A stretch of 41,872 nucleotides of DNA, taken from contig JBEIFV010000035.1 of assembly GCA_040382235.1 (NCBI GenBank), forward strand, positions 1 to 41,872, read 5' to 3'. This DNA comes from JAEUOS01 sp040382235. GTDB taxonomy: Bacteria > Pseudomonadota > Gammaproteobacteria > Burkholderiales > JAEUOS01. The position numbers were made by a program, and so were the translations under genes. Positions within the stretch are counted from its first letter, which is position 1. Each line of letters opens with the position of its first letter. The notes below the pieces were generated by a model. The model saw only the letters and a list, made by a program, of their open reading frames with translations. It was not told where the DNA came from and made no database searches. Below are positions 1 to 8,478 of the stretch, in pieces.

Positions 1-84
1 CAGCCCATGGACACGCTGCGGGACAAGAATTTCCTCGAGGACATGTGGGCACGGGGCAAAGCGCCCTGGAAGACCTGGCCATGA
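1..84 (+). CDS. rfbF: Glucose-1-phosphate cytidylyltransferase, C-terminal end only (partial)
   Basis: Frame 1 is open from the first base and ends at TGA 82-84. The 27 visible residues contain QPMDTLRDKNFLEDMW and end in GKAPWKTWP, which matches the conserved C-terminus of RfbF-type cytidylyltransferases. This family makes CDP-glucose from glucose-1-phosphate and CTP. The stop overlaps the rfbG start (ATGA at 81-84), so the two are translationally coupled and form the first two steps of a CDP-deoxysugar pathway. Everything upstream is outside the window. Confidence 0.85.
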   Translation, partial: QPMDTLRDKNFLEDMWARGKAPWKTWP

Positions 85-1160
85 GAGACGGTTTCTGGCG
101 CGGCAAGTCGGTATTGGTGACCGGGCACACCGGATTCAAGGGTAGCTGGCTTTCTCTATGGCTCAATCATCTCGGCGCGCGAGTGGTTGGTTACTCGCTT
201 GCACCAGCCACGTCCCCGAGCAACTTCCAGGTCTCCCGCGTCGGCGAGCTGGTTGACTCCATCGAGGCGGACGTCCGCGACCTGGAACGCCTAACACGCT
301 GCATGGCGGAGTACCGCCCGGAGATCGTTTTCCACCTCGCCGCCCAGTCGCTGGTGCGCAAATCCTACCTGGACCCGGTCGAAACCTACCAGACCAACGT
401 CATGGGAACGGTCAACGTTTTGGAGGCGGTCCGCCTGCAACCAGGCGCCAGGGCGGTAATGGTGGTCACCAGCGACAAATGCTACGAAAACCGTGAATGG
501 ATCTGGGGGTATCGTGAAAACGAAGCGATGGGTGGCCACGACCCCTACAGCAGCAGCAAGGGCTGCGCTGAATTGGTGGCCGCGTCGTACCGCTCGTCCT
601 ATTTCCATCCCGACAGCCACTCGCAACATGGTTGTGCTATCGCCACCACGCGCGCCGGAAACGTCATCGGCGGCGGCGACTGGTCGGCTGATCGGCTGAT
701 CCCCGACGTCTTGAACGCTCATGCGAGAGGTGAGGAAATGGTCATCAGGAATCCTTTGGCCTTGCGACCCTGGCAATTCGTGCTGGAGCCGCTGTACGGC
801 TACCTGACCCTTGCGCAACACCTGGTGGAAGACGGTCAGCGCTTCGCCGAAGCGTGGAATTTCGGCCCGCGCGAGGACGATGTGCTTCCCGTCGAGGCGC
901 TGGTGAAGAGGCTGTCTGCGCACATGAAGGGCGGCATCCGCTACCGCGTGACCACCGACCCGACTTTGCATGAGGCCACCTTGCTCAAACTCGATTGCTC
1001 AAAAGCATTGGCCAGGCTCGGATGGCGGCCGAGAACCTCGATCGACGACACGCTGACCCTGATCGCCGACTGGCAGAACCGCCTGCAGGCGAAAGAGGAT
1101 ATGCAATCGGTGTCGTTAGGCCAGATCCAGGCATTCCAGTCCATCACAGAAAGCCAATAA
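81..1160 (+). CDS. rfbG: CDP-glucose 4,6-dehydratase
   Basis: A 359-residue extended SDR enzyme expected to convert CDP-glucose into CDP-4-keto-6-deoxyglucose in the cytoplasm. The NAD-binding motif TGHTGFKG is at residues 14-21, TSDK at about 130-133 and the catalytic YSSSK at about 156-160, all typical of RfbG. The start at 81 is chosen because it forms an ATGA overlap with the rfbF stop and places the Rossmann motif at the normal distance from the N-terminus. An in-frame ATG at 45 would add 12 residues inside the rfbF reading frame and is unlikely. The following genes encode C-methyltransferase-like and oxidoreductase proteins, so the keto-sugar product is probably branched and reduced. 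No rfbH-type 3-dehydrase is visible. Confidence 0.93.
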   Translation: MRDGFWRGKSVLVTGHTGFKGSWLSLWLNHLGARVVGYSLAPATSPSNFQVSRVGELVDSIEADVRDLERLTRCMAEYRPEIVFHLAAQSLVRKSYLDPVETYQTNVMGTVNVLEAVRLQPGARAVMVVTSDKCYENREWIWGYRENEAMGGHDPYSSSKGCAELVAASYRSSYFHPDSHSQHGCAIATTRAGNVIGGGDWSADRLIPDVLNAHARGEEMVIRNPLALRPWQFVLEPLYGYLTLAQHLVEDGQRFAEAWNFGPREDDVLPVEALVKRLSAHMKGGIRYRVTTDPTLHEATLLKLDCSKALARLGWRPRTSIDDTLTLIADWQNRLQAKEDMQSVSLGQIQAFQSITESQ

Positions 1161-1165
1161 GCGAC

Positions 1166-2383
1166 ATGAGCGAAAGTTTCGAGATCACGAAATGCGAAGT
1201 ATGCGGGTCGACCAGTCTTGACCCGGTGCTCGACCTCGGGAAGCATCCGCTGTGCGACGACCTCATTGCGGTCGGCGACCCGCGCGAGTGCCAAGTATTC
1301 CCGATCGACATCCTGTATTGCAGGAAGTGTGACACCGCCCATCAGAAGTACCAGGTGCCCAAGCTGCAGTTGTTCCCGCAAACCTACCACTACCGGTCGC
1401 GCTTCACGGCCGATGTCCTGTCGGGAATGGCCGCGCTGGTTGAGTCAGTCGAGGCCCGCACCGGGTCGTTGGCCGGTCGCACCGTGCTGGACGTGGGTTG
1501 CAACGACGGCAGCCTTCTCGACAAGTTTGCCGCAAAGGGGGCAAAGACCATCGGCGTGGAGCCAACCGGCGCATACGCGGATGCGCTTGGGCGCGATCAC
1601 GTGGTGATCAACGGATTCTTCTCAGAGCAGTCCGCGCGGGAAATCGCGCGCCAGCATCCACGCGTCGACGTCATCACCTTCACCAACGTGTTCGCGCATA
1701 TCGAAGACCTGCCTGCGCTCCTGCGTGCTCTGGCGCTCTTGATCGGTGACGACACCATACTGGTCATCGAGAACCACTACCTCGGCGCCGTGCTGGCGAA
1801 AAACCAGTTCGACACCTTCTACCATGAGCACCCGCGAACCTATAGCCTGACCTCATTCACCCACATCGCGCGCACGTTGGGCCGGACGGTCACTGCGGTC
1901 GAATTTCCCAGCCGATACGGCGGCAATATCCGCGTGATCATTGGCCAAGTTGGTGCCGACTCGGGAGACGTTTCCACCCTGTTGACCCAGACGCTGGCGC
2001 GCGAAGCCAACTTCTTTGGCGAGTTCGCGGCAATGCGCTCGTACATGGCGGACTGGAAGCAGCGCAAGAAGGCCGAGATTCTGGCGCTCACCGCGGTACA
2101 TGGACCGCTCGTGGCCAAGGCGTTTCCCGGCCGCGCAGCTATCCTCATCGCGTTGCTCGGAGTGACCGAGGGCGAAATCGAGTGCGTGTACGAGAAACCG
2201 GGCTCGCTCAAGATCGGCCATTACTTGCCCGGCACCCATATTCCCATCCGTTCCGACGAGGAATTGTTCGCCCGCTTCGACCGCACCGAGGTCGTGCTCA
2301 ACCTCGCGTGGCACATTCCGCTCGAGATCGAATCATATCTGCGCGGCAATGGCTACAAGGGCCGATTGGTGCACATCGTCTGA
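1166..2383 (+). CDS. Sugar C-methyltransferase (NDP-keto-sugar, TylC3/NovU/TcaB9-like)
   Basis: A 405-residue protein with the three-part layout of NDP-sugar C-methyltransferases. It has an N-terminal zinc-binding domain (CEVCG near residue 9 and CRKCD near residue 53), a central SAM-binding fold (VLDVGCNDGSLL near residue 110) and a C-terminal domain ending with the YLPGTHIPI signature. The segment FDTFYHEH carries the Tyr-x-Glu-His pattern known to matter in TcaB9-type 3-C-methyltransferases. It starts at ATG 1166, five bases after the rfbG stop. With CDP-4-keto-6-deoxyglucose made just upstream, the likely job is adding a methyl branch, probably at C3, next to the 4-keto group. The exact carbon is an inference. 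Confidence 0.85.
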   Translation: MSESFEITKCEVCGSTSLDPVLDLGKHPLCDDLIAVGDPRECQVFPIDILYCRKCDTAHQKYQVPKLQLFPQTYHYRSRFTADVLSGMAALVESVEARTGSLAGRTVLDVGCNDGSLLDKFAAKGAKTIGVEPTGAYADALGRDHVVINGFFSEQSAREIARQHPRVDVITFTNVFAHIEDLPALLRALALLIGDDTILVIENHYLGAVLAKNQFDTFYHEHPRTYSLTSFTHIARTLGRTVTAVEFPSRYGGNIRVIIGQVGADSGDVSTLLTQTLAREANFFGEFAAMRSYMADWKQRKKAEILALTAVHGPLVAKAFPGRAAILIALLGVTEGEIECVYEKPGSLKIGHYLPGTHIPIRSDEELFARFDRTEVVLNLAWHIPLEIESYLRGNGYKGRLVHIV

Positions 2384-2396
2384 AGACGGAGGCTGC

Positions 2397-3524
2397 GTGG
2401 CTGAGGTTGACATTTGGCTGGTGGTCGGTGCACGTCGTTGGGCCAGAATCATCATAGAGGAACTGTGCGCCGCGCTGCCCCCCGGAGCGCCGGTCCAGCT
2501 ACAGGCCAGCCGCGACGACGCGGATTTGCAGACTTGGTGGCACGCTTCCCCTTACGTCCGGCAAATCACCATCGTCGATGCGCCGATGCCGTGCCGCCAC
2601 CCCACGGTCGGCGTGGCATTAATCGCCAATTCGGCATACCTGCACCCTTCAGCGATCGAAGCATCGCTTGCGGCGGGCTATCACGTGGCGTGCGAGAAAC
2701 CGCTGGCATTTTCGCGGCACGAGGCGCAGCGCCTGCTTGACGCCGCCGCCGCCGCCGGGCTGCGGCTTTTCGCCACCAATACCTACCTCTTCGCCGACTA
2801 CCTGCGCGTTTTCACGCGCGATTGGCTGGTGGATAGACGCTATTCGGAGATTCATCTGATATGGTCTGACGCTGTCGTCGAAACTCGTTACGGACTGGCG
2901 AAGGGCTATGACTCCGGAGTGCCGGTCATACACGACGTGCTTCCGCACGTTGCCTGCATCGTCCTGGCCACACACGGCGAGATAAAACTCGTCGCATCGG
3001 AACTGGTCACCCGACGCGGCGGCAGCGAAGTGGCAGTGCGATTCGAATGCGCGGACGTGACGCTCTTGGCAACCCTGTCGAGAAATTCGAAGCAACGAGT
3101 CCGCAGCGCCCGCTTTTGCAGCAGCAACGACACCTTGACAATCGATTTCTCAGTGGAGCCGGGCAGCGTGAGCATTGGTGAGACGCAGACGCGAAGCGCC
3201 GACCCGGCATGGCAATCGAAACGCAAGCCGATCGCCGAAATGCTGCACAGCTTGCAGGTATACTTTGGCGGCGGCGCGATGGACGATCGCCTACGACCCC
3301 AGGCATCGCTGCTTGGCAACGAGTTGACCGACAGCGTGGCCGACAGCTATGTGCGACAGCAGATCGAGTTTTTGGAGCAACAGGCCGGGAATCGAAGTCC
3401 CGTGCGTAGTGCCGACTCCGCGTACGCGGCAAAAGAAGCTAACTCGATTGCGCAACGCGCCCTGCCCTTCCTGCCGCCTGACTCGCCATTGAAGCAACTC
3501 GCGAACCCGGTGCGCGTCTTTTAA
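2397..3524 (+). CDS. Gfo/Idh/MocA-family oxidoreductase
   Basis: A 375-residue protein. The segment IANSAYLHPSAIEASLAAG followed by the hallmark CEKPLAF (EKP motif, near residue 98) and the VIHDVLPH segment of the C-terminal domain identify the Gfo/Idh/MocA family. The nucleotide-binding loop is unusual: VVGARRWAR instead of GxGxxG. The GTG start at 2397 is chosen because GACGGAGG (about 2385-2392) lies just upstream and the Rossmann strand begins directly after it. A five-alanine run comes from a (GCC)n stretch near 2743-2757. Placed between two C-methyltransferase genes, it may reduce a keto group of the branched CDP-sugar, as KijD10 does in TDP-sugar pathways. This substrate assignment is inference. 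Confidence 0.75.
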   Translation: MAEVDIWLVVGARRWARIIIEELCAALPPGAPVQLQASRDDADLQTWWHASPYVRQITIVDAPMPCRHPTVGVALIANSAYLHPSAIEASLAAGYHVACEKPLAFSRHEAQRLLDAAAAAGLRLFATNTYLFADYLRVFTRDWLVDRRYSEIHLIWSDAVVETRYGLAKGYDSGVPVIHDVLPHVACIVLATHGEIKLVASELVTRRGGSEVAVRFECADVTLLATLSRNSKQRVRSARFCSSNDTLTIDFSVEPGSVSIGETQTRSADPAWQSKRKPIAEMLHSLQVYFGGGAMDDRLRPQASLLGNELTDSVADSYVRQQIEFLEQQAGNRSPVRSADSAYAAKEANSIAQRALPFLPPDSPLKQLANPVRVF

Positions 3525-3565
3525 GACGGGTACGGAGCCTCCAATTCACACCACAAAACCGTATC

Positions 3566-4822
3566 GTGTTGCACTACACCGTTACCCGGCGCTCGACTTG
3601 TCGCCTCTGCGACAGCGCGAACCTGACCCGCTTCATGCGCTTCGAGGCGGTGCCATTCTTCGACGAGGTAGTCACGCCGCAAACCCGTGGAAGCGAGTTT
3701 TCGCATCCCATGGAACTGTACTTCTGTCGCGACTGCCGCAGTGTACAGACGCAGCACGACGTCAACCTGAACCAGTACTACCACAGCTATCAGTACGTGG
3801 CCTCGCACTCGCCGTTCATCCGCAATTACATGGCGGCACTGGTCGGCCATTGCGAGCGGCACCTTGGCCTGCGATCAGGCGACAAAGTGATCGAAGTCGG
3901 CGCCGCGGACGGGTACCTGCTTTCGCTATTCAAGGGCAGGGGTGCTGCGACGCTCGGGTTCGAAGCCGCCGAGAACTTGTGCCAGTTGGCCATCGATAAT
4001 GGCATTCCCGTCGTCAATGCCTTGTTCACACGGGAGTCGCTGGGACTGATCCCGCCCGAATTCGCAACCACGCAATTCCTGGTTCTTCTGCACACTTTCG
4101 ACCACCTGTACGACCCGGCGCCCTTTCTCGATACGGTGCGACAGGTCCTCGACCCGCAACGGGGCGTGCTGCTGCTAGAGGTTCACGACCTCCACGACAT
4201 CTACGTCAAGCGCGAAACCGCCCTGTTTGGGCATGAGCATGCCACCTACCTCCACTATGGCTCGATGAAGCGACTCATGCAGCGCCATGGGTTGCGGATA
4301 GTCGATTTCAACTTCCTTCCCAAGAACACTTGCCGAGGCAGTTCAATGCTGGTGGCCGCGACGCCGGAAGGCAGCAAGGTCGCGGAGGCGCCAGGTCTTG
4401 CCTCCTTCGCCGACCCTCGTCTGGACGAGTTGTCCACGTTCATGAATTTCCAGGCGTCGGTATCGCGATCCTTCACGCACCTGCGGCACTACGTTGAGAA
4501 GGGGCGCGCCAATGGACTCCGCTTTGCCGGCTACGGCGGCTGGGGACGTGGTGTCACCACACTCGCCATGGCCGAACTGACGCACCGACATCTCGAGTTC
4601 GTGGTGGACGGAAACCGCAATTTGCATGGTTGCTTCACACCGGTTACCGGCTTTCCGATCAGGGGCCCGGACTCGGTGACGCGCGAAGCCGTCGATGAAG
4701 TCATTGTGTTCAACTACGCATACATCGACGAGATCCGCAAGACCCTCGCAGGCTTTATCGAAGATGGCGGCAAGGTGCTCTCGGTGATCGACCTGCTCGC
4801 TGTGCCGGACGCACCCGCCTGA
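3566..4822 (+). CDS. Second sugar C-methyltransferase-like protein
   Basis: A 418-residue protein with the same architecture as 1166-2383: an N-terminal Cys cluster (CRLCD and CRDCR), a SAM fold with VIEVGAADGYLL near residue 111, and a C-terminal domain with GYGGWGRG and GFPI. The first methyltransferase has YHEH where this one has GHEH (LFGHEHATY), so the tyrosine implicated in TcaB9-type catalysis is missing. It may have a different substrate or chemistry. GTG 3566 is taken as start; TTG 3569 is an alternative and neither has a strong ribosome-binding site. It follows the oxidoreductase by about 40 bases and precedes a glycosyltransferase by 9. Confidence 0.75.
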   Translation: MLHYTVTRRSTCRLCDSANLTRFMRFEAVPFFDEVVTPQTRGSEFSHPMELYFCRDCRSVQTQHDVNLNQYYHSYQYVASHSPFIRNYMAALVGHCERHLGLRSGDKVIEVGAADGYLLSLFKGRGAATLGFEAAENLCQLAIDNGIPVVNALFTRESLGLIPPEFATTQFLVLLHTFDHLYDPAPFLDTVRQVLDPQRGVLLLEVHDLHDIYVKRETALFGHEHATYLHYGSMKRLMQRHGLRIVDFNFLPKNTCRGSSMLVAATPEGSKVAEAPGLASFADPRLDELSTFMNFQASVSRSFTHLRHYVEKGRANGLRFAGYGGWGRGVTTLAMAELTHRHLEFVVDGNRNLHGCFTPVTGFPIRGPDSVTREAVDEVIVFNYAYIDEIRKTLAGFIEDGGKVLSVIDLLAVPDAPA

Positions 4823-4831
4823 TCTGAACCG

Positions 4832-5860
4832 ATGCCTGCCACTCCCGCCATCAGCTTTCTGGTGTGCACCAGAAACCGCGCGGAGGTCGCGCGCCATTGC
4901 GTTCTGCATCTATTGGACACGCCCCGTCAGGACATTGAAGTGGTGGTGCGTGACAACTGCTCGACCGACAACACGGTCGCGCTACTGCGTGCCATCGATG
5001 ACAAGCGCCTTGCGGTCCATGTGGCGAGCGAAAACCAGGGCACACTCAGCTTCTACGAAATATCGAGGCTTGCCGCCGGCGAAGTCGTCACCTGGCTCTC
5101 CGATGAGGATGATTTCCAGTTCGAACAGCTTGAGTTCGTGCTGCAGCGATTCAGGACCGACATGGACTGCAACGTCATGTTCGGCGGTATCGTTGTCGGA
5201 GCCGCGGCTCGCCGCGTGTGCTTTGCTGAGGAAACCGTCACCGATCCGATTCGCGCCTTAATTACTGCGCTCTCGTTCTCCGGTTGTGGCGGCCTATTCG
5301 TGCGCGGTTCGGCGCTCAAGGCCGCGAACTCGTTCGCGGTAAGCACGATCGGCGACGCCTACGCACTGTGGAACTACTACCCGGTCGGCTTTTTCGCGAG
5401 CCGCTGCCTGACCGGCCACCTGGTCACCACCTCCCGCGTGGTCGTCGTGCAAGCGCGCTTTGCGCGCACCACCAACAACTGGAGCAATGTGGGCACCCAG
5501 ACTGGCAAGCGCTTGCCGCACTACTACCCCGAGAGCGTCTTCGACCGACTTGCCAGCAATCTCGTCAATCTCTTTTTCAAACCACTGCCCGTCCTGACAA
5601 AACTACGCGCTGCCCTCGAGTCGATTCGCCTGTTCCACCTTCAGGTCGGCAGTTATGCGAATCCCGCGGTCCACCAACTGCTGCGCGAAAACTATCCGAC
5701 CGAAACTGTAGAAGGCTACCTTGCCCATATCCGGACACTGCGGCTCGACCGCTCCGCGGGGCGGTTCCTCTGGCCGCTGGGGCGGATCCTGGCTCTGCCG
5801 ATCAGGATTGCCCGCACTATGGCTCAGTGGCGCAGGTTGGCTGTCCGGTTCGAGGTCTGA
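4832..5860 (+). CDS. Glycosyltransferase family 2
   Basis: A 342-residue GT-A type transferase. The N-terminus reads ISFLVCTRNR, followed by VVRDNCSTDNT, the usual family 2 nucleotide-sugar-binding strand. WLSDEDDF near residue 90 supplies the acidic metal-binding motif in place of the common DxD. The C-terminal third is rich in basic and hydrophobic residues without a clear transmembrane helix, suggesting inner-membrane association on the cytoplasmic face. It probably adds one sugar to the lipid-linked O-unit. Donor and linkage cannot be read from sequence. The next glycosyltransferase starts 5 bases after its stop. Confidence 0.82.
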   Translation: MPATPAISFLVCTRNRAEVARHCVLHLLDTPRQDIEVVVRDNCSTDNTVALLRAIDDKRLAVHVASENQGTLSFYEISRLAAGEVVTWLSDEDDFQFEQLEFVLQRFRTDMDCNVMFGGIVVGAAARRVCFAEETVTDPIRALITALSFSGCGGLFVRGSALKAANSFAVSTIGDAYALWNYYPVGFFASRCLTGHLVTTSRVVVVQARFARTTNNWSNVGTQTGKRLPHYYPESVFDRLASNLVNLFFKPLPVLTKLRAALESIRLFHLQVGSYANPAVHQLLRENYPTETVEGYLAHIRTLRLDRSAGRFLWPLGRILALPIRIARTMAQWRRLAVRFEV

Positions 5861-5865
5861 TCCCC

Positions 5866-7074
5866 GTGAAATTCTCCATCGTCATACCAACTCACGACCG
5901 CCCTGCGCTTCTCGGTGTTGCTGTCAGGCACGCGATGCAGGCCGACTACTCGGACTTCGAAGTGGTCGTGTCCGACAACTCCTCGAGCGACGAGCAGAAG
6001 TGCCTGAATCTCGAGGCTGTGAGCCCGTTCGTTGGTGCGCCTAATTTCCGGATTGTCAGCCCGCCGCGCCTGTTGTCACCTCCGGAACACTTCGAATTCG
6101 CATTGGATTTCGCCAGCGGCGACTACATATCCTACGCGACCGACAAGATGGTGATGCTGCCGAACGCTCTTTCACGCGCCGCAGCAGCCATCAGCGCCTC
6201 CGGGGCAGATATCGTCAATTGGGCCAATGCGCCCTACTATGTCGGCGACAGCCAGAGCCCCGCGGGTCCGGGAACGCTTTATGAGGAAATTGAGTTCCTT
6301 GACGGAAAACCGACACCCTATGACCCGATCGAAGCGTTGCGTTTCAAGGCGGCCTCAAGCGTACGCCGGGACCTGCAGCGCACGCGCGACTATGTTGTCG
6401 GAAAAATCATATTCGGGTGCTACAGCCGGGAACTGGTGAACCGGATCCGGGCCAAATCCGGAACGCTGTTCGGCGGCGCGACGCATGACTACAGCGCGAT
6501 GATCCAAGGCTTGTCGCTCGCGCGAGGCTGCGTGATGCTCAACTGCTTCGGGATCCTTTTCATCTCACTTCCGGTCGATCAATCCCTAGGCTCACTTACG
6601 ACTACCTACGCGCAGCAGGCACTCAGGTATTTTCGCTCGTTTTCGAATGCGGACGCGATCCTGTCGTCGCTGCCGGTTCCCGGTCTCTACGCGTCAGTGC
6701 ACAACATGGTCGCTCACGACTATAAAAAGTTCTTGCCGATCTACGGCCGCATGGATCTATTCGACGAAGGCAACTGGCTGGCGGCAATCCATCATGAATT
6801 GACCTCGCAGAGTAAAGTCTGGCGTGACTCCGACGAGATGGATGAGCAAATGGAACGACTATTTGACTACATTAGTCAAGCAGGGCAACGCTTGCCGTTT
6901 TACAGCAGACGCGTCCGTGCGACCCTGGTCGCGAGATACGAAATTTGGCGCAATTCGGCAACCGGGCAAAGGCTTGAAAGGCTGGTCGGAAAGCCGCCCA
7001 GCGTCATCTATCGGAACCGCGAAGCTGCTTCACTAGATGAGGCAATGCGGCACCTAGTAGCCTCTCGGACTTAG
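5866..7074 (+). CDS. Glycosyltransferase family 2
   Basis: A 402-residue protein starting at GTG 5866, where the classic GT-A opening KFSIVIPTHDRP begins. VVVSDNSSSDEQ near residue 35 is the second conserved family 2 segment. YATDKMVML takes the place of the DxD region, so the acidic motif is weak and metal use is uncertain. The frame is open far upstream inside the previous gene, but that part resembles no protein and is out of frame with it. Base composition is lower in GC than in most of the window (27 of 60 bases in 6841-6900). This suggests separate ancestry for this part of the cluster. Confidence 0.78.
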   Translation: MKFSIVIPTHDRPALLGVAVRHAMQADYSDFEVVVSDNSSSDEQKCLNLEAVSPFVGAPNFRIVSPPRLLSPPEHFEFALDFASGDYISYATDKMVMLPNALSRAAAAISASGADIVNWANAPYYVGDSQSPAGPGTLYEEIEFLDGKPTPYDPIEALRFKAASSVRRDLQRTRDYVVGKIIFGCYSRELVNRIRAKSGTLFGGATHDYSAMIQGLSLARGCVMLNCFGILFISLPVDQSLGSLTTTYAQQALRYFRSFSNADAILSSLPVPGLYASVHNMVAHDYKKFLPIYGRMDLFDEGNWLAAIHHELTSQSKVWRDSDEMDEQMERLFDYISQAGQRLPFYSRRVRATLVARYEIWRNSATGQRLERLVGKPPSVIYRNREAASLDEAMRHLVASRT

Positions 7075-7156
7075 CCGAAACGATTAGTGGACTTGGTCGA
7101 GAACTTATAGTCCCCAAGCAGGCTACATTCACTACCGAGCGCAATCCTTTCTCGAT

Positions 7157-8440
7157 ATGAACACGTTGCTACTTTGCGCTCTACCCGCGGTAACGGCAGG
7201 AACGATCCGCGACCACGTTCAGGCGCTGGCCAGACTCTCCGCGCATAGAATGTTCTGTTTTCGTCATGTTGGGGTCGTGTCAAACCGCCTGCCGGGCGGC
7301 ATCGACCTGGAACGCTTTGACGCCATCGTTTTTCACTACTCACTTTACCTGCTGTCGGACAGCTATATCGGCGCGCGCGACCGCTCAATGATCGCCTCGT
7401 TCCGAGGCGTCAAGGTGCTGTTCCTGCAGGACGAGTACCGCAACATCGACCGGGCCCACGCCGTTATCCGCGAACTGGGCGTCGACGTGTTGTTTACCTG
7501 CGTACCAGAAGAAGAGATCGAGCAGGTCTATCCGACAAGCACGTTGCCGGGCCTCATCAAGATCAACAATCTCACAGGCTATGTACCCGACACGCTTACG
7601 CGCATTTCCGTACCGCCGATCAACGAACGCAGGGTCGATGTCGGCTACCGCGCCCGCACGGTCCCTTTCTGGCTCGGTCGGCTTGGTGCGGAAAAATGGC
7701 AGATCGTGCCTCGCTTTCTCTCCGCTACTCGGGATGCGCGTCTGGCATGCGATCTCTCAAATCGGGAAGAGGATCGGATTTACGGTGAGGCTTGGGTCCG
7801 CTTCGTAACCTCCTGCAAAACCACACTTGGGGTCGAAAGCGGCGCAAGCGTGTTCGATTTCGACGGATCGATCGAGCGTGATGTGGACGCCTACGTTGCA
7901 GCGAATCCGAACGCCACTTTTGAGGAAGTTGAAGACCGATTCTTGCACCAGCATGAAGGAAAAATCCGCCTTAACCAGATTTCGCCACGCTCCTTTGAGG
8001 CGGCCGCGTTGCGCACGGTGATGGTGCTTTTCGAGGGGGAGTATTCCGGCATCCTCAAGCCTTGGAGACACTATGTACCCTTGCGAAAGGATTTTTCTAA
8101 TATTGCAGAAGTCATTGCGGCGATCAGGAACACCACTTTACTGCAGGAGATCGCAGACTGTACGTATGCGGAGATCGCTCTCAACCCTAAATACTCGTAC
8201 AAGGCTTTTGTCGCCCGATTCGATGAGGTTCTCGAAAGCGCCCATGCCGCCAAAGGAGGGCCAGATGCCGGTTCGGCATCGCGGACGAGGTTTATCATGG
8301 CGACTTCGCCTGCTGCGATATTTGCGATTCTCATCCGAATCTGGCTGATGATTCCACTGCAAGCGCGAGAAGTCCTGAAACCGGTTACAGGCCCGTTGAT
8401 TTCGATGCTAAGGCGACTGTACAGGGCGTTACGACACTGA
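7157..8440 (+). CDS. Uncharacterised glycosyltransferase-like protein, copy A of a paralogous pair
   Basis: A 427-residue protein clearly paralogous to 14247-15572. Shared landmarks include LQDEYR/IQDEYR near residue 92, LFTCVPE, INNLTGYVP, DIGYR/DVGYR, PFWLG, VESGASVFDF, LNQISPR, FEAAALRT and MVLFEGEYSG. The C-terminal part (LNQISPRSFEAAALRT through LRKDFSNIAEVIAAI) looks like the donor-binding half of GT-B glycosyltransferases, where a Glu-rich loop contacts the nucleotide sugar. I do not recognise a characterised family. The C-terminal 50 residues are hydrophobic and basic, which could anchor it to the membrane. About 80 bases separate it from the previous gene. The function proposed is a sugar transferase in O-unit assembly, by context and fold only. 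Confidence 0.6.
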   Translation: MNTLLLCALPAVTAGTIRDHVQALARLSAHRMFCFRHVGVVSNRLPGGIDLERFDAIVFHYSLYLLSDSYIGARDRSMIASFRGVKVLFLQDEYRNIDRAHAVIRELGVDVLFTCVPEEEIEQVYPTSTLPGLIKINNLTGYVPDTLTRISVPPINERRVDVGYRARTVPFWLGRLGAEKWQIVPRFLSATRDARLACDLSNREEDRIYGEAWVRFVTSCKTTLGVESGASVFDFDGSIERDVDAYVAANPNATFEEVEDRFLHQHEGKIRLNQISPRSFEAAALRTVMVLFEGEYSGILKPWRHYVPLRKDFSNIAEVIAAIRNTTLLQEIADCTYAEIALNPKYSYKAFVARFDEVLESAHAAKGGPDAGSASRTRFIMATSPAAIFAILIRIWLMIPLQAREVLKPVTGPLISMLRRLYRALRH

Positions 8441-8478
8441 TCGCGCTAGACTCACGCCCGAAAGGACATCACGACGAT

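Noticed and set aside
45..80. An upstream ATG giving rfbG 12 extra residues
   Set aside because: It lies inside the rfbF frame, and the ATGA overlap at 81 places the Rossmann motif at its usual position.
2740..2760. A (GCC)n run in the oxidoreductase gene as a phase-variation tract
   Set aside because: The repeat unit is a triplet, so length changes would not shift the frame, and it codes only for alanines.
7083..7140. A promoter before the first glycosyltransferase paralogue
   Set aside because: TTATAG is present but no -35 with acceptable spacing was found.
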